Below, in pieces: positions 44,392 to 53,100 of a DNA stretch of 64,000 bases. Below the pieces are notes generated by a model that saw only the letters and a program-made list of their open reading frames with translations, did no database searches and was not told the DNA's origin. Made by a program: the position numbers and the translations under genes. Source of the stretch: VXNF01 sp965116465 (lineage in GTDB: Bacteria > Actinomycetota > Acidimicrobiia > Acidimicrobiales > CATQHL01). The stretch lies in assembly GCA_965116465.1 (NCBI GenBank), contig OZ220687.1, positions 62,001 to 126,000 of the forward strand, written 5' to 3'. Within the stretch, counting starts at the first letter, position 1, and each line of letters opens with the position of its first letter.

Positions 44392-45861
44392 TCAGCATCG
44401 GCGGGGGGCGGGGGTCGGTAGGGGAGGTTGGTGGCAGGGCCCGGGGGGGCTGTGCGGGCTCGGTGCCGGGCCTCGTGGGAGCGGTGGATTCGTGGGAGCG
44501 GTGGATTCGTGGGGTCGGTGGTGCTTGTGCGGCGGCGGGCGCGAGGCTCCGTCCCTACCGCCGCCAGCACCAGCACTGCCGCCACGGCTACTGCTGCCGC
44601 CGTCGCCGCTGCCACTGTCACCACGACCACCGCTACCGCTACCGCTGCCGCCGTTGCCGTTGTTGGTGGCGGTGTTGGTTGGGGGTGCGAGGGTGAGGTG
44701 GCCGTTGGGGTGGCGGGTGACTTCTTCGCCGTGGAGGTGGACGCGGATGTGGTGGCAGCGCCAGCAGAGCAGGCAGGTGTTCTCGAGGGTGGTCTCGCCG
44801 CCGTGGGCCCAGTGGTCGCGGTGGTGGACCTCGCAGATCTTGTGGTGCGCGCGGCAGCCGATGCAGCCGCCGTCGCGGGCGATAAGGCGTTTGCGGTGCC
44901 GGGGGGAGACTTTGCGTTGTGCGCGGCCCAGCAGTGGGCTGCCGGTGTGTTTGTTGAAGATGCCCGGCAGGATCTTGGCGTCACAGGCGATGGCGAGTGT
45001 CTCGGCCTCGGTGAGGCGGGTGCCGTCGGTGAGGCGGGCGTTGGTGATGGCGTCATGAACCTGGTCGTAGTCGGCCAGCACCAGCAGTTCGACGCCGCCC
45101 GGCGCGCCGGCGCCGGCGCTGCCGCTGGTGCTGGCGCAGATCAACTCGGAGAGCGCGTCCGCGAACCGCTGCGGCGCCGTCGCCCGGTCCTTGGCGTCCT
45201 CTGACCGGAACAGTGCGTCGGACTTGGCGATGAGCGCGGCTTGGACCCGCGCGCCGGTGAGGGGGTCGAACTGTGCGAACAGGTGGAACATGCCGTCGCT
45301 CTCTTCGCTGATCGAGGCGCGACGCCGGCGCCGCTGCTGTTCCCGGCGGGCCTCGAGTTCTTGCTCGTTGGTGCGTTCGTTGATGTGGTCCTTGAGGGTG
45401 CGGCGGAACTGATCCTCGGGTTCCTCCTCAGCGGCGGCGAGCAGCTCCCGCTGATCCACCGGCCCTTCGGCGTCGAGGATCAACCCGGCGGCCTCCGGGG
45501 TGATCGCGCCCTCCGCGAGTTTGTCGGCCACATTCGGCGCCCACTCCAGTTGCGCCGCGACCTTCACGGCCTTGCGAGCGCCGCGCCGGGACCGCTTCTG
45601 GGTGCGCCGCAGGGTCTCCTCCGCGGCGGCGTCGCCTTCCCGGCGGGAGACCTCCGCGACCACGTCGGCTTCGGCGGCGGCCAAACAGGCCCGCGCCCGG
45701 CCCATGAACGTCAGCCGCTCCTGCAACACCTCCAAGTTGACCTTGTGCAGCAGCGGCGGCGGCGACGCCAACCACTCACCCAGAACAGCCCACTCGGCGA
45801 CCCGGTCGGCTCGCGCCGCCTCGGAACCGGCGGGGTCGCTGCGCAGCGGATCGTTGCCCAT
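44392..45861 (-). CDS. DUF222/HNH endonuclease-domain protein
   Basis: About 489 residues from ATG 45861 (a GTG at 45930 would add 23). The N-terminal half is the DUF222 (13E12 repeat) type common in actinobacteria, rich in helices (LHKVNLEVLQERLTFMGRAR, GAITPEAAGLILDAEG, PLTGARVQAAL). An HNH nuclease follows: IARDGGCIGCRAHHKICEVH then HRDHWAHGGETTLENTCLLC and WRCHHIRVH. The last 110 residues are Gly/Ser- then Pro/His-rich low complexity. Such genes are multicopy and mobile-like; a nuclease role is likely but unproven. Confidence 0.82.
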   Translation of the reverse strand: MGNDPLRSDPAGSEAARADRVAEWAVLGEWLASPPPLLHKVNLEVLQERLTFMGRARACLAAAEADVVAEVSRREGDAAAEETLRRTQKRSRRGARKAVKVAAQLEWAPNVADKLAEGAITPEAAGLILDAEGPVDQRELLAAAEEEPEDQFRRTLKDHINERTNEQELEARREQQRRRRRASISEESDGMFHLFAQFDPLTGARVQAALIAKSDALFRSEDAKDRATAPQRFADALSELICASTSGSAGAGAPGGVELLVLADYDQVHDAITNARLTDGTRLTEAETLAIACDAKILPGIFNKHTGSPLLGRAQRKVSPRHRKRLIARDGGCIGCRAHHKICEVHHRDHWAHGGETTLENTCLLCWRCHHIRVHLHGEEVTRHPNGHLTLAPPTNTATNNGNGGSGSGSGGRGDSGSGDGGSSSRGGSAGAGGGRDGASRPPPHKHHRPHESTAPTNPPLPRGPAPSPHSPPGPCHQPPLPTPAPRRC

Positions 45862-45930
45862 CTGTTCATCACCCCCTCGTGGAAGCTTGCCGGCCCACCC
45901 GCCCGGTGGACCTCCTGATTGCTTCTTCAC

Positions 45931-46380
45931 ATAATATAGTAGGTATGAGACAGACTAGCGACACTAGTTCGCACACTTGTCGAGACAGAGGGGAACCGGC
46001 CCACTGGCCTGGCCCGCGATCTCATCAGATCCCCAGGTCAGCGGGCTCTGCCAGTTTCGGACGAGGCACCCGATCCGAGCCGCAGCCAGATGTGACCAAT
46101 GTCACATCTCAATTGCGCATCGCCGGCAGATCGACGACGCCATCGACGCCGACCTGCGCGACCACCAGGCCCGCCCCAAAGCCGAAATGCCCGACGAGAT
46201 CGGCTGAGGTACCCACCGCTCGTCTTGTCGGTCATCTCGCTCCCCGTCAGCCCTCTCCGACATCCCGGCGAATGCCTGCACCCCGAGCGGATCGACGGGC
46301 AGCCACTCCTGCCACTCTGCACAACTTGGACCCTCTGGCCGAGGGGTACGCCAATATTCCGTTCAGGCCTGGATATCCCG
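45931..46380. other. 450-nt region without a supported gene
   Basis: The left edge (45931-45945) is AT-rich for this genome and includes a minus-strand TATATT that could drive the DUF222 gene. A 75-codon plus-strand frame ending at 46207 (IDDAIDADLRDHQARPKAEM near its end) may be a gene remnant. Nothing else is seen. Confidence 0.4.
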
Positions 46381-46536
46381 GTGCGGAACGTCTCGCCGGC
46401 GCTTCACGAAGCGCTGGTGCGCCGCGCGGCGCTGGCTGGGCAATCGTTGCAGCAGTATCCGACGGAGCAACTGGCTCGGATCGCAGCCACTCCCACGCTC
46501 GACGAGGTTCTCAGAGGGCGCGCGGATAGGCGTTGA
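46381..46536 (+). CDS. VapB/FitA-like antitoxin, orphan or 5' damaged
   Basis: The 51 residues from GTG 46381 (VRNVSPALHEALVRRAALAG then QSLQQYPTEQLARIAATPT and LDEVLRG) match ribbon-helix-helix antitoxins of the FitA/VapB kind. Homology continues just upstream (LDIP), where no ATG/GTG exists, so the original start may be lost. No PIN toxin follows, making this an orphan or decayed toxin-antitoxin half. Confidence 0.55.
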   Translation: MRNVSPALHEALVRRAALAGQSLQQYPTEQLARIAATPTLDEVLRGRADRR

Positions 46537-46567
46537 CCTGGGAGGTTGTGAGGCGTGGTGGGTGGCA

Positions 46568-46630
46568 TCCACCGGTTGGGGGTCTGGGTCGGCCTTTCTG
46601 CCGGGTGGAACATCAACCCCAACCGGTGGA
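46568..46630. repeat. 14-bp perfect inverted repeat, 35-nt spacer
   Basis: TCCACCGGTTGGGG (46568-46581) is repeated as its exact complement CCCCAACCGGTGGA (46617-46630). It sits between the antitoxin and the transposase remnant and could be a transposon end pair, a hairpin or a recombination site. Confidence 0.75.
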
Positions 46631-46636
46631 GGCAGG

Positions 46637-46744
46637 CTCATTGTGCGCGCGTTGGATCGGGAAGTGAGAGAGGCGATCTGGGAGGCGGTGGCGGCGCTGT
46701 TGCCCCGGCGGGCCGATTCCCACCCCTTGGGTCGTCCTCGCCGA
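46637..46744 (+). pseudogene. transposase N-terminal remnant (IS5-like)
   Basis: About 36 codons, LDREVREAIWEAVAALLPRR followed by ADSHPLGRPRR, resemble the start of IS5-family transposases (AIWExVxxLLPxR...HPLGxHRPR). The catalytic DDE part is absent, so only a fragment remains. Confidence 0.45.
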
Positions 46745-46893
46745 ATTCAGGCTCCGGGCGTCAACCTCGGCCCTGCCGGCGGGTTGCCACCGGGCTGTTG
46801 AGACGACGTCGCCTCCGTCGCTAGGGTCTGTCGCAGTGTTGATGGTTCACGCGGGGGAGAGGCCGGCCGATGCTGCGAACCACTCCGGCCGTC

Positions 46894-46913
46894 ATTCCGG
46901 CGGAGGCCGGAAT
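46894..46913. repeat. REP-like extragenic palindrome
   Basis: ATTCCGGC-GGAG-GCCGGAAT is an 8-bp stem with a 4-nt loop, flanked by GTC and CCACTCG. The pattern resembles the gtcattcc...ggaatcca extragenic palindromes found in many bacteria. It lies in the probable leader of the SLH gene, downstream of a TAGGGT box at 46822-46827. Confidence 0.55.
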
Positions 46914-46934
46914 CCACTCGCGCCAGCCTGAGTT

Positions 46935-48941
46935 GTGCGGCAGGTGAGTAGCCCGACGGGCTCTCGGCGGTGGGGGCCGATCCGGCGGGGGAGCCCGCGG
47001 TGTCGTTCAGTGGCCCGCGGCTTGGCCGCCGTGGTGATCGTTGCCGCCGTGGCGGTCGGCCTCGCAGGAACATCGGCGCCGGTCAGCGCCCAGGCCGGCT
47101 CGACGCCGACCTTCTCCGATCCCCAGTTCTACAGAGACGTCCCTCCGGGCAGCGACCCCACCGGCGTCCAGAGCCCCTACCGGCACATCCAGTCGCTGGC
47201 GAGGGCCGGCGTCTTCGAGGGCACCGATTGCGGCGCCCGCCGCTTCTGCCCGGACGCGCACGTGCAGCGCTGGCAGATGGCCGTCTGGCTGATGCGCTCG
47301 CTGGGGGAGGAGGACCTCGACCCGATCCGCGAGTCCCGGTTCTCCGACGTCGACCCTGGTAGTTGGTGGGCTCCCTACGTCGAGCGGGCCGCCGAGTTGG
47401 GTTTCACCGGTGGCTGTGCCCGCGGACCGCTTCGGTTTTGCCCGAACGCAGCCGTTGACAGGGGCCAGGCCGCTACTGCCGTCTCCGAGGTCCTCGACCG
47501 TTTTCTTCCTGACATTCACGGTGTCGACCCGGTCGGGTTCACCGATCTGGAGAGAATCGATCCTGATGCCGGGCACGTTGATCGGGTTGTGACCTTCCAG
47601 ATCATGGAGGCCTGCGACCAGGATCCGCTCCAGTTCTGCCGTCGCGAGGATGTCACCAAGGCCCAGATGGCCGCCATTCTGTTCCGGTCACTCGACTGGT
47701 TGCAACTCAACACTATCGCCGAATCAAGCCCCGTCCCCGACGATATCTTCCTGACTGAATACAATGCATTTAGTTGGCATGTTAAGACGAACGTAGTCGA
47801 TGAGTACGGCGACGACTATCCTTGGCTGAAGACCGCTTGGAATGCAACTAACTGGTCGAGATTCCGCTACATGTTGATGGAGGGCCATAGCGGTTTTAGA
47901 GTAAATATCGGAGCTGCTTGGCCGCATGTAGGCCGGCAGCATCTCCAGGTCAGATTAATGACGACCAGTCCTCATAATCTTATTTCGGCTTCAGATTCTA
48001 ACCCATCTATCATCCACGAGTTAGCTCATATCTACACCTTGTCGAATCGAGTAGTGAGCAATCCGCTGCCAATTGCCGCTGCCTACCTCTACTTCGAGGA
48101 GTTAGTCGGGGGAGAAGGAACTCGCGGATGTATCCCATACGAGATTTTTGCCGACATAACCCGAGCCATAGTATTCTACGAAGTGAGGCATGCGTACAAT
48201 CACTACTGGGGGATGTGCCCCAATACTCCAGCCTTTTTTCCCACGGAGGAGGCCATGAGCGTCACGGATGACGCTTTCTCGGGCCGCGTTCCCCAATGGT
48301 TTTACGATAGATTCCAGCAGCCTGGTGGCAGTCTTGACTACGAGAGGATCTGGGCGGCTGTCAGTGGCATCGACAACGAGCGCTCCAGAAAAGTTGTGAT
48401 CTACCATCTCAGAGACTACTTCGGTGGATTCTGCCCAGTGTATTACGACCCCCCACCAAGGAGTGAGAGGACTATCTATGCGGATCCCGGAGTTACCAGT
48501 CAGCCTTGGGTCGACGGGGGCTGTAGCGACTCAGCGTCGACGAATGCCGACCCAAGCTCCGACAGCGAACTCGGCGCCGCCCACACCGCGGAGTTCCGGA
48601 TCACGGCACGCAGACTCGCGGACGGGCGCATCGAGTTCGGCCTCCAACAACGCGACACCGACAGCTGGGGGGAGCGCCGACTGCCCCGGGTGCGGTTCTT
48701 CCCCACCAGCGCCGGCACCAACCGCTGGCTCGTCAGTTCCCCCCTCGACCTGACCGCAGGCGATGTGCGGATCGTGGCGCGCAGGCTCGCGGACGGGCGC
48801 ATCGAGTTCGGCCTCCAACAACGCGACACCGACACCTGGGGGGAGCGCCGACTGCCCCGGGTGCGGTTCTTCCCCACCAGCGCCGGCACCGACCGCTGGC
48901 TCGTCAGCTCCCCCCTCACTCTCGAACCCGTTGGCGCCTAG
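46935..48941 (+). CDS. SLH-domain surface protein with metallopeptidase-like domain
   Basis: 668 residues, exported: hydrophobic VARGLAAVVIVAAVAVGLAG ends near APVSAQA. Three S-layer-homology units follow (about 60-255): YRHIQSLARAGVFEGTDCGA, YVERAAELGFTGGC and FQIMEACDQDPLQFC, each with RFCP/QFC and R..QMA motifs that anchor to the cell wall. The central part (about 265-520) has SIIHELAHIYTLSNR, an HExxH-like zinc motif, with YFEELVGG and EIFADITRA downstream as possible third ligands. The C-terminus has two 57-residue repeats starting ARRLADGRIEFGLQQRDTD. The central 47.7-48.5 kb is clearly more AT-rich than both ends, so that domain may be acquired. GTG 46935 or 46944 may start it. Confidence 0.8.
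   Translation: MRQVSSPTGSRRWGPIRRGSPRCRSVARGLAAVVIVAAVAVGLAGTSAPVSAQAGSTPTFSDPQFYRDVPPGSDPTGVQSPYRHIQSLARAGVFEGTDCGARRFCPDAHVQRWQMAVWLMRSLGEEDLDPIRESRFSDVDPGSWWAPYVERAAELGFTGGCARGPLRFCPNAAVDRGQAATAVSEVLDRFLPDIHGVDPVGFTDLERIDPDAGHVDRVVTFQIMEACDQDPLQFCRREDVTKAQMAAILFRSLDWLQLNTIAESSPVPDDIFLTEYNAFSWHVKTNVVDEYGDDYPWLKTAWNATNWSRFRYMLMEGHSGFRVNIGAAWPHVGRQHLQVRLMTTSPHNLISASDSNPSIIHELAHIYTLSNRVVSNPLPIAAAYLYFEELVGGEGTRGCIPYEIFADITRAIVFYEVRHAYNHYWGMCPNTPAFFPTEEAMSVTDDAFSGRVPQWFYDRFQQPGGSLDYERIWAAVSGIDNERSRKVVIYHLRDYFGGFCPVYYDPPPRSERTIYADPGVTSQPWVDGGCSDSASTNADPSSDSELGAAHTAEFRITARRLADGRIEFGLQQRDTDSWGERRLPRVRFFPTSAGTNRWLVSSPLDLTAGDVRIVARRLADGRIEFGLQQRDTDTWGERRLPRVRFFPTSAGTDRWLVSSPLTLEPVGA
48609..48925 (+). 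repeat. 171-bp coding tandem repeat (two units)
   Basis: Bases from 48609 and from 48780 match over about 145 nt with only about four differences, a period of 171 bp or 57 codons. It encodes the duplicated C-terminal domain of the SLH protein. Near identity points to recent duplication or gene conversion. Confidence 0.85.
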
Positions 48942-49022
48942 CCCAGCACCTCGTGACCGCGGGAGCCCAGCCACGGCCTCGGGCCATCAGAAGGTCGGAT
49001 CAGTAGCCGGCTGCCGACTCAG

Positions 49023-49037
49023 CACCTCCTGGAGGTG
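49023..49037. repeat. CACCTCC-T-GGAGGTG palindrome
   Basis: Seven-base arms around one T, 29 nt before the vapB ATG. It may be an extra VapB operator or a weak terminator for the SLH gene. Confidence 0.35.
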
Positions 49038-49043
49038 TCGCAA

Positions 49044-49063
49044 AGTGATGCTATGATATCACT
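49044..49063 (+). promoter_or_regulatory. vapBC promoter/operator
   Basis: AGTGAT (49044-49049) and ATCACT (49058-49063) form an inverted repeat that overlaps a good -10 box TATGAT (49052-49057). Transcription would begin about at the ATG (49066), so the mRNA is nearly leaderless. Such overlap suits autorepression by the VapB-VapC complex. Confidence 0.5.
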
Positions 49064-49065
49064 CC

Positions 49066-49329
49066 ATGCGAACCGTCATCTCGCTTCCCGACCATGTGCA
49101 TGCCAGGGCCAAGCAGCGGGCCGCCGATCTCGGTATCAGCTTCGCCGAGTTCGTTCGGCGCCTCCTCGACCGGGAACTCGACACCCCCGCGCCGCAGGCG
49201 AGCATCGACTCGATCTCCGGGATGGTCGAGGGATCGCCGTTCGACATGGCCCGTGACGGCAAGCGGATCATCGCCGCGGCGCGCTCCGAGCAGGTCGTGA
49301 GCAGGCAGCGCCGTGAGGCTGCCGGGTGA
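49066..49329 (+). CDS. vapB: VapB-type antitoxin (ribbon-helix-helix)
   Basis: 87 residues, MRTVISLPDHVHARAKQRAA followed by DLGISFAEFVRRLLDREL: a ribbon-helix-helix DNA-binding N-terminus and a C-terminal tail (SPFDMARDGKRIIAAARSEQ) for toxin binding. It neutralises the PIN toxin downstream and probably represses its own promoter. Confidence 0.85.
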   Translation: MRTVISLPDHVHARAKQRAADLGISFAEFVRRLLDRELDTPAPQASIDSISGMVEGSPFDMARDGKRIIAAARSEQVVSRQRREAAG

Positions 49330-49444
49330 TGTCGAGCGCCTCCGTGCCGCCATCCCGGCGAAGAGCGGGCCCCCGACTCGATCAGGGTCCGGAGTCCATG
49401 CTGCCGCGGTCCGGGCTGCCGGCTGCTCGCGGCTGAACCGGGAC

Positions 49445-49864
49445 TTGGACTACGCGTACGTCGACACCTCGGCCTGGGTGTCGCTGGCCGACGCCTCGGA
49501 GGTCTCGCACGAGCGGGTTGCGGCGGCGCTGCGCGAACGCCAGGGGCGGCTCGTGACCGGCGACCACGTGCTGCAGGAGGCCTGGACGGTCATGCGCCAT
49601 CGCCACAGCCACCGTGAGGCGGAAACGCTCGTCAACGCCATCCGTAGCGGCATCGCCCGCATCGAGGTGTCCGGGCTGGCGGACCTCGAGGTCGCCGCGG
49701 CCATCGGTGCGGCATTCGCCGACCAGGACTTCGCGCTGTCCGACCGGACGAGTTGGGCCGTGATGGAGCGACTCGGCATTCACGACGCGGTCTCCCTCGA
49801 CAACGACTTCCGCATCTACCGCTTCGGCCCCGGCCGCCGCCGCGCCTTCACCGTCACCCCCTGA
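49445..49864 (+). CDS. vapC: VapC-type PIN-domain toxin
   Basis: PIN ribonuclease. Catalytic acidic residues are in YAYVDTSAWVSLAD (Asp near the N-terminus), LQEAWTVM, DFALSDRTSWAVMERLG and DAVSLDNDFRIYRFG. From TTG 49445 it has 139 aa, the usual VapC length. A GTG at 49313 overlapping vapB would add 44 residues without PIN homology; I consider it less likely, though the overlap would suit an operon. Confidence 0.83.
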   Translation: MDYAYVDTSAWVSLADASEVSHERVAAALRERQGRLVTGDHVLQEAWTVMRHRHSHREAETLVNAIRSGIARIEVSGLADLEVAAAIGAAFADQDFALSDRTSWAVMERLGIHDAVSLDNDFRIYRFGPGRRRAFTVTP

Positions 49865-49944
49865 GACCCTCCGCGCCCAGCAGCCACGGAATCGTGACTG
49901 CGCACCCCTCTTCAACCGGGGCGAGTGCGTGGCAAGGACTCCCC

Positions 49945-49974
49945 TTGGTCACTGGAACGGCCTCTCGGTAGGAT
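49945..49974 (+). promoter_or_regulatory. gltB promoter
   Basis: TTGGTC (49945-49950), an 18-nt spacer and TAGGAT (49969-49974) resemble a sigma-70 promoter. The predicted start near 49981 coincides with the base of the hairpin that follows. Confidence 0.5.
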
Positions 49975-49979
49975 GAAGT

Positions 49980-50002
49980 CCCCTGCGGACGTCACGCAGG
50001 GG
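49980..50002 (+). promoter_or_regulatory. hairpin at the 5' end of the gltB leader
   Basis: CCCCTGCG (49980-49987) pairs perfectly with CGCAGGGG (49995-50002) around the 7-nt loop GACGTCA. There is no T-run, and the start codon lies 107 nt downstream. It may be an mRNA-stabilising or regulatory element; I cannot match it to a known riboswitch. Confidence 0.5.
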
Positions 50003-50109
50003 ATCGGTCGCCGACGACGCCGGCCGGCGCGGGCGCACTGAGTGGAGCCTCACCACATTTCGGGCGCGCCCCAGGCACAACCACCCCGAGTGGCACGAGA
50101 CGAGACCAG

Positions 50110-53100
50110 ATGCCCATCACACCCGACCTCCCGCCGCCTCAGGGTCTCTACAGCCCCGAGTTCGAGCACGACTCGTGCGGGGTGGGTTTCGTGGTCGACC
50201 TGCAAGGCCGGCGCAGTCACCGCATCGTGGAGTTGGCGCTGCGGTCGCTCGGCAACCTCGAGCATAGGGGCGCCCTCGGAGCAGAGGTGAACAGCGGCGA
50301 CGGTGCGGGGATCCTCGTGCAGGTGCCCGACGGCTTCTTCCGGGAGGTCGTGGACTTCGCGCTGCCGGCGGCCGGCAGCTACGCCACGGGAATCGCCTTC
50401 CTGCCCCACGACGAGTCCCGAGCCGCCGAGGCCTGCGCGGTCGTGGAGCGGATCGTCGTCGAGGAGGGCCTGCGAGTCCTGGGCTGGCGGGAGGTCCCCA
50501 CCGATCCGAGCATGCTCGGTGCGGGGGCCCGGCGGACCATGCCCCACTTCCGGCAACTGTTCATCGCCGGTGACGGCGAGACGGGGATCGACCTGGACCG
50601 CCGCGCCTACATCTGCCGGCGCCGGATCCGCCACGAGCTGGACCCCGAGGAGGATCCCACCAGCGGCGAGATGCTCGGATCCATGAGCCTCGCCCACGAG
50701 GGTGTCTACTTCCCGAGCCTCTCGGCGCGCACCTTCGTCTACAAGGGCATGCTCGTGGTGCCGCAGTTGACGCAGTTCTACCCGGACCTTACCGACGAGC
50801 GCCTCAGCAGCGGTCTTGCGCTGGTGCACAGCCGCTTCTCCACCAACACCTTCCCGTCCTGGCCGCTCGCCCACCCCTACCGGATGATCGTGCACAACGG
50901 CGAGATCAACACCGTGCAGGGGAACCAGAACTGGATGCGCGCCCGTGAGGCGCTGCTGGCGTCGCCGCACTTCCCCGACGGCGCGCTCGAACGCATCTTC
51001 CCCATCTGCACGCCCGGCGCCAGCGACACGGCGCGCTTCGACGAGTGCCTCGAACTGCTGTGCCTCGGCGGCTACTCGCTGCCCGAGGCGGTGCTCATGA
51101 TGATCCCCGAGCCGTGGGAGAACCACGAGTCCATGGCGCCGGACCTCAAGGCGTTCTACCGCTACCACGCCTCCCTCATGGAGCCGTGGGACGGGCCGGC
51201 CTCCATCGCCTTCACCGACGGCACCGCCATCGGGGCGGTCCTGGACCGCAACGGCCTGCGCCCGAGCCGCTACTGGGTCACCGATGACGATCTGGTCGTC
51301 ATGGCCTCGGAGGTGGGAGTGCTGGACGTCGCTCCCGACCGGATCGTCGAGAAGGGCCGGCTGCAGCCCGGACGCATGTTCCTCGTGGACACCGGACAGG
51401 GCCGCATCGTGCGGGATCACGAGATAAAGCGAGACCTGGCCGGCGCCCGTCCCTACGGCAGGTGGCTGGAGGAGAACCAGATCCGCCTGGCGGACCTGCC
51501 GGAGCCGACCGCCGGGCGCAGCGCCGCCGAGCCGCTGCTGCGTCGGCGCCAGCTGACCTTCGGCTACACCCACGAGGAACTCCGGATCCTCGTGTCGCCG
51601 ATGGCCCGGGAGGGCAAGGAGGCGCTCGGCTCGATGGGCACCGACACACCGGTGGCGGTGCTCTCGAAACGCTCGCGGCTGCTGTACGACTACTTCCAGC
51701 AGCTGTTCGCGCAGGTCACCAACCCGCCGCTGGACGCCATCCGCGAGGAGATCATCACCTCCGTCTACGGCTGGTTGGGACCGGAGGGCAACCTGCTGGA
51801 GCCCGAGCCGGAGTCCTGCCGGCAGATCCTCATCGACCACCCCGTGCTCACCAACGAGCAATTGGCGCGGCTTATCGACATCGACCACGTGAACCCGGCT
51901 TTCCGCACCGCGGTGATCGACTGCCTGTACCCGGTGGCCGAAGGAGGGCCGGGATTGCGCAGCGCCCTCGACCGGATCCGGACCGAGGTGAGCGAGGCCA
52001 TCGCCGCCGGGGTCAACCTCATCGTGCTGTCGGACCGGTTCAGTGACGAGGAGCTGGCGCCGGTCCCGTCGCTGCTGGCGGTCGGCGCCGTCCACCAGTA
52101 CCTGGTGCGCGAGCGCAAGCGCACCCGGGTGGGGCTGATCTGCGAGTCCGGCGACGCCCGCGAGGTGCACCACATGTGCCTCCTGCTGGGCTACGGGGCG
52201 ACGGCCGTCAACCCGTACCTGGCGCTGGAGTCCATCGCCGATCTCATCGCCCAGGGAGCCCACGGGCTGGGCACCACCGATGTCGCCGAGGCGCATCGCA
52301 ACTACATCAAGGCCTGCGACAAGGGGATCCTGAAGGTCCTCTCGAAGATGGGGATCTCCACGGTGCGCTCCTACGTGGGGGCGCAGATCTTCGAGGCGGT
52401 GGGCTTGGGCCACCGCCTGGTCATGGACTGCTTCGCCGGCACGATCAGCCGGCTCGGCGGGATCGGCTACTCGCACCTGGCCCGGGAGGTCGAACTGCGC
52501 CACCGCCTGGCCTACGCCCCCAACGAGATCGAGCGCGCCCACCGCGACCTGGAACTCGGCGGCGAGTACCAGTGGCGCCGCGAGGGGGAGTTCCACCTGT
52601 TCAACCCCGAGACGGTCTTCAAGCTCCAGCACGCCACGCGGGAAGGCCGCCTCGACATCTTCCGCCAGTACTCGCGCGCCGTCGACGAGCAGTCCCAGAA
52701 CCTGGGAACCCTGCGCGGCCTGTTCCGCCTCCGCACCGAAGGCCGCGAGCCGGTCCCCCTGGAGGAGGTGGAGCCGGTCAGCGAGATCGTGAAGCGGTTC
52801 GCCACCGGGGCCATGTCCTACGGGTCGATCTCCGCCGAGGCGCACGAGACCCTGGCCATCGCCATGAACCGCATCGGCGGCAAGTCGAACACCGGAGAGG
52901 GCGGGGAGGACCCCCGGCGCTACGTGCGCGACGCCAATGGCGACTACCGTCGCAGCGCCGTCAAGCAGGCTGCCTCGGGCCGCTTCGGCGTGACCAGCGA
53001 GTACCTCGTCGAATCCGACGACATCCAGATCAAGATGGCCCAGGGCGCCAAGCCGGGCGAGGGCGGCCAGCTGCCGGGCCACAAGGTGTGGCCCTGGATC

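Noticed and set aside
49865..50109. Known riboswitch upstream of gltB
   Set aside because: I could not align the leader with the conserved core of glutamine riboswitches by eye; only a simple hairpin is supported.
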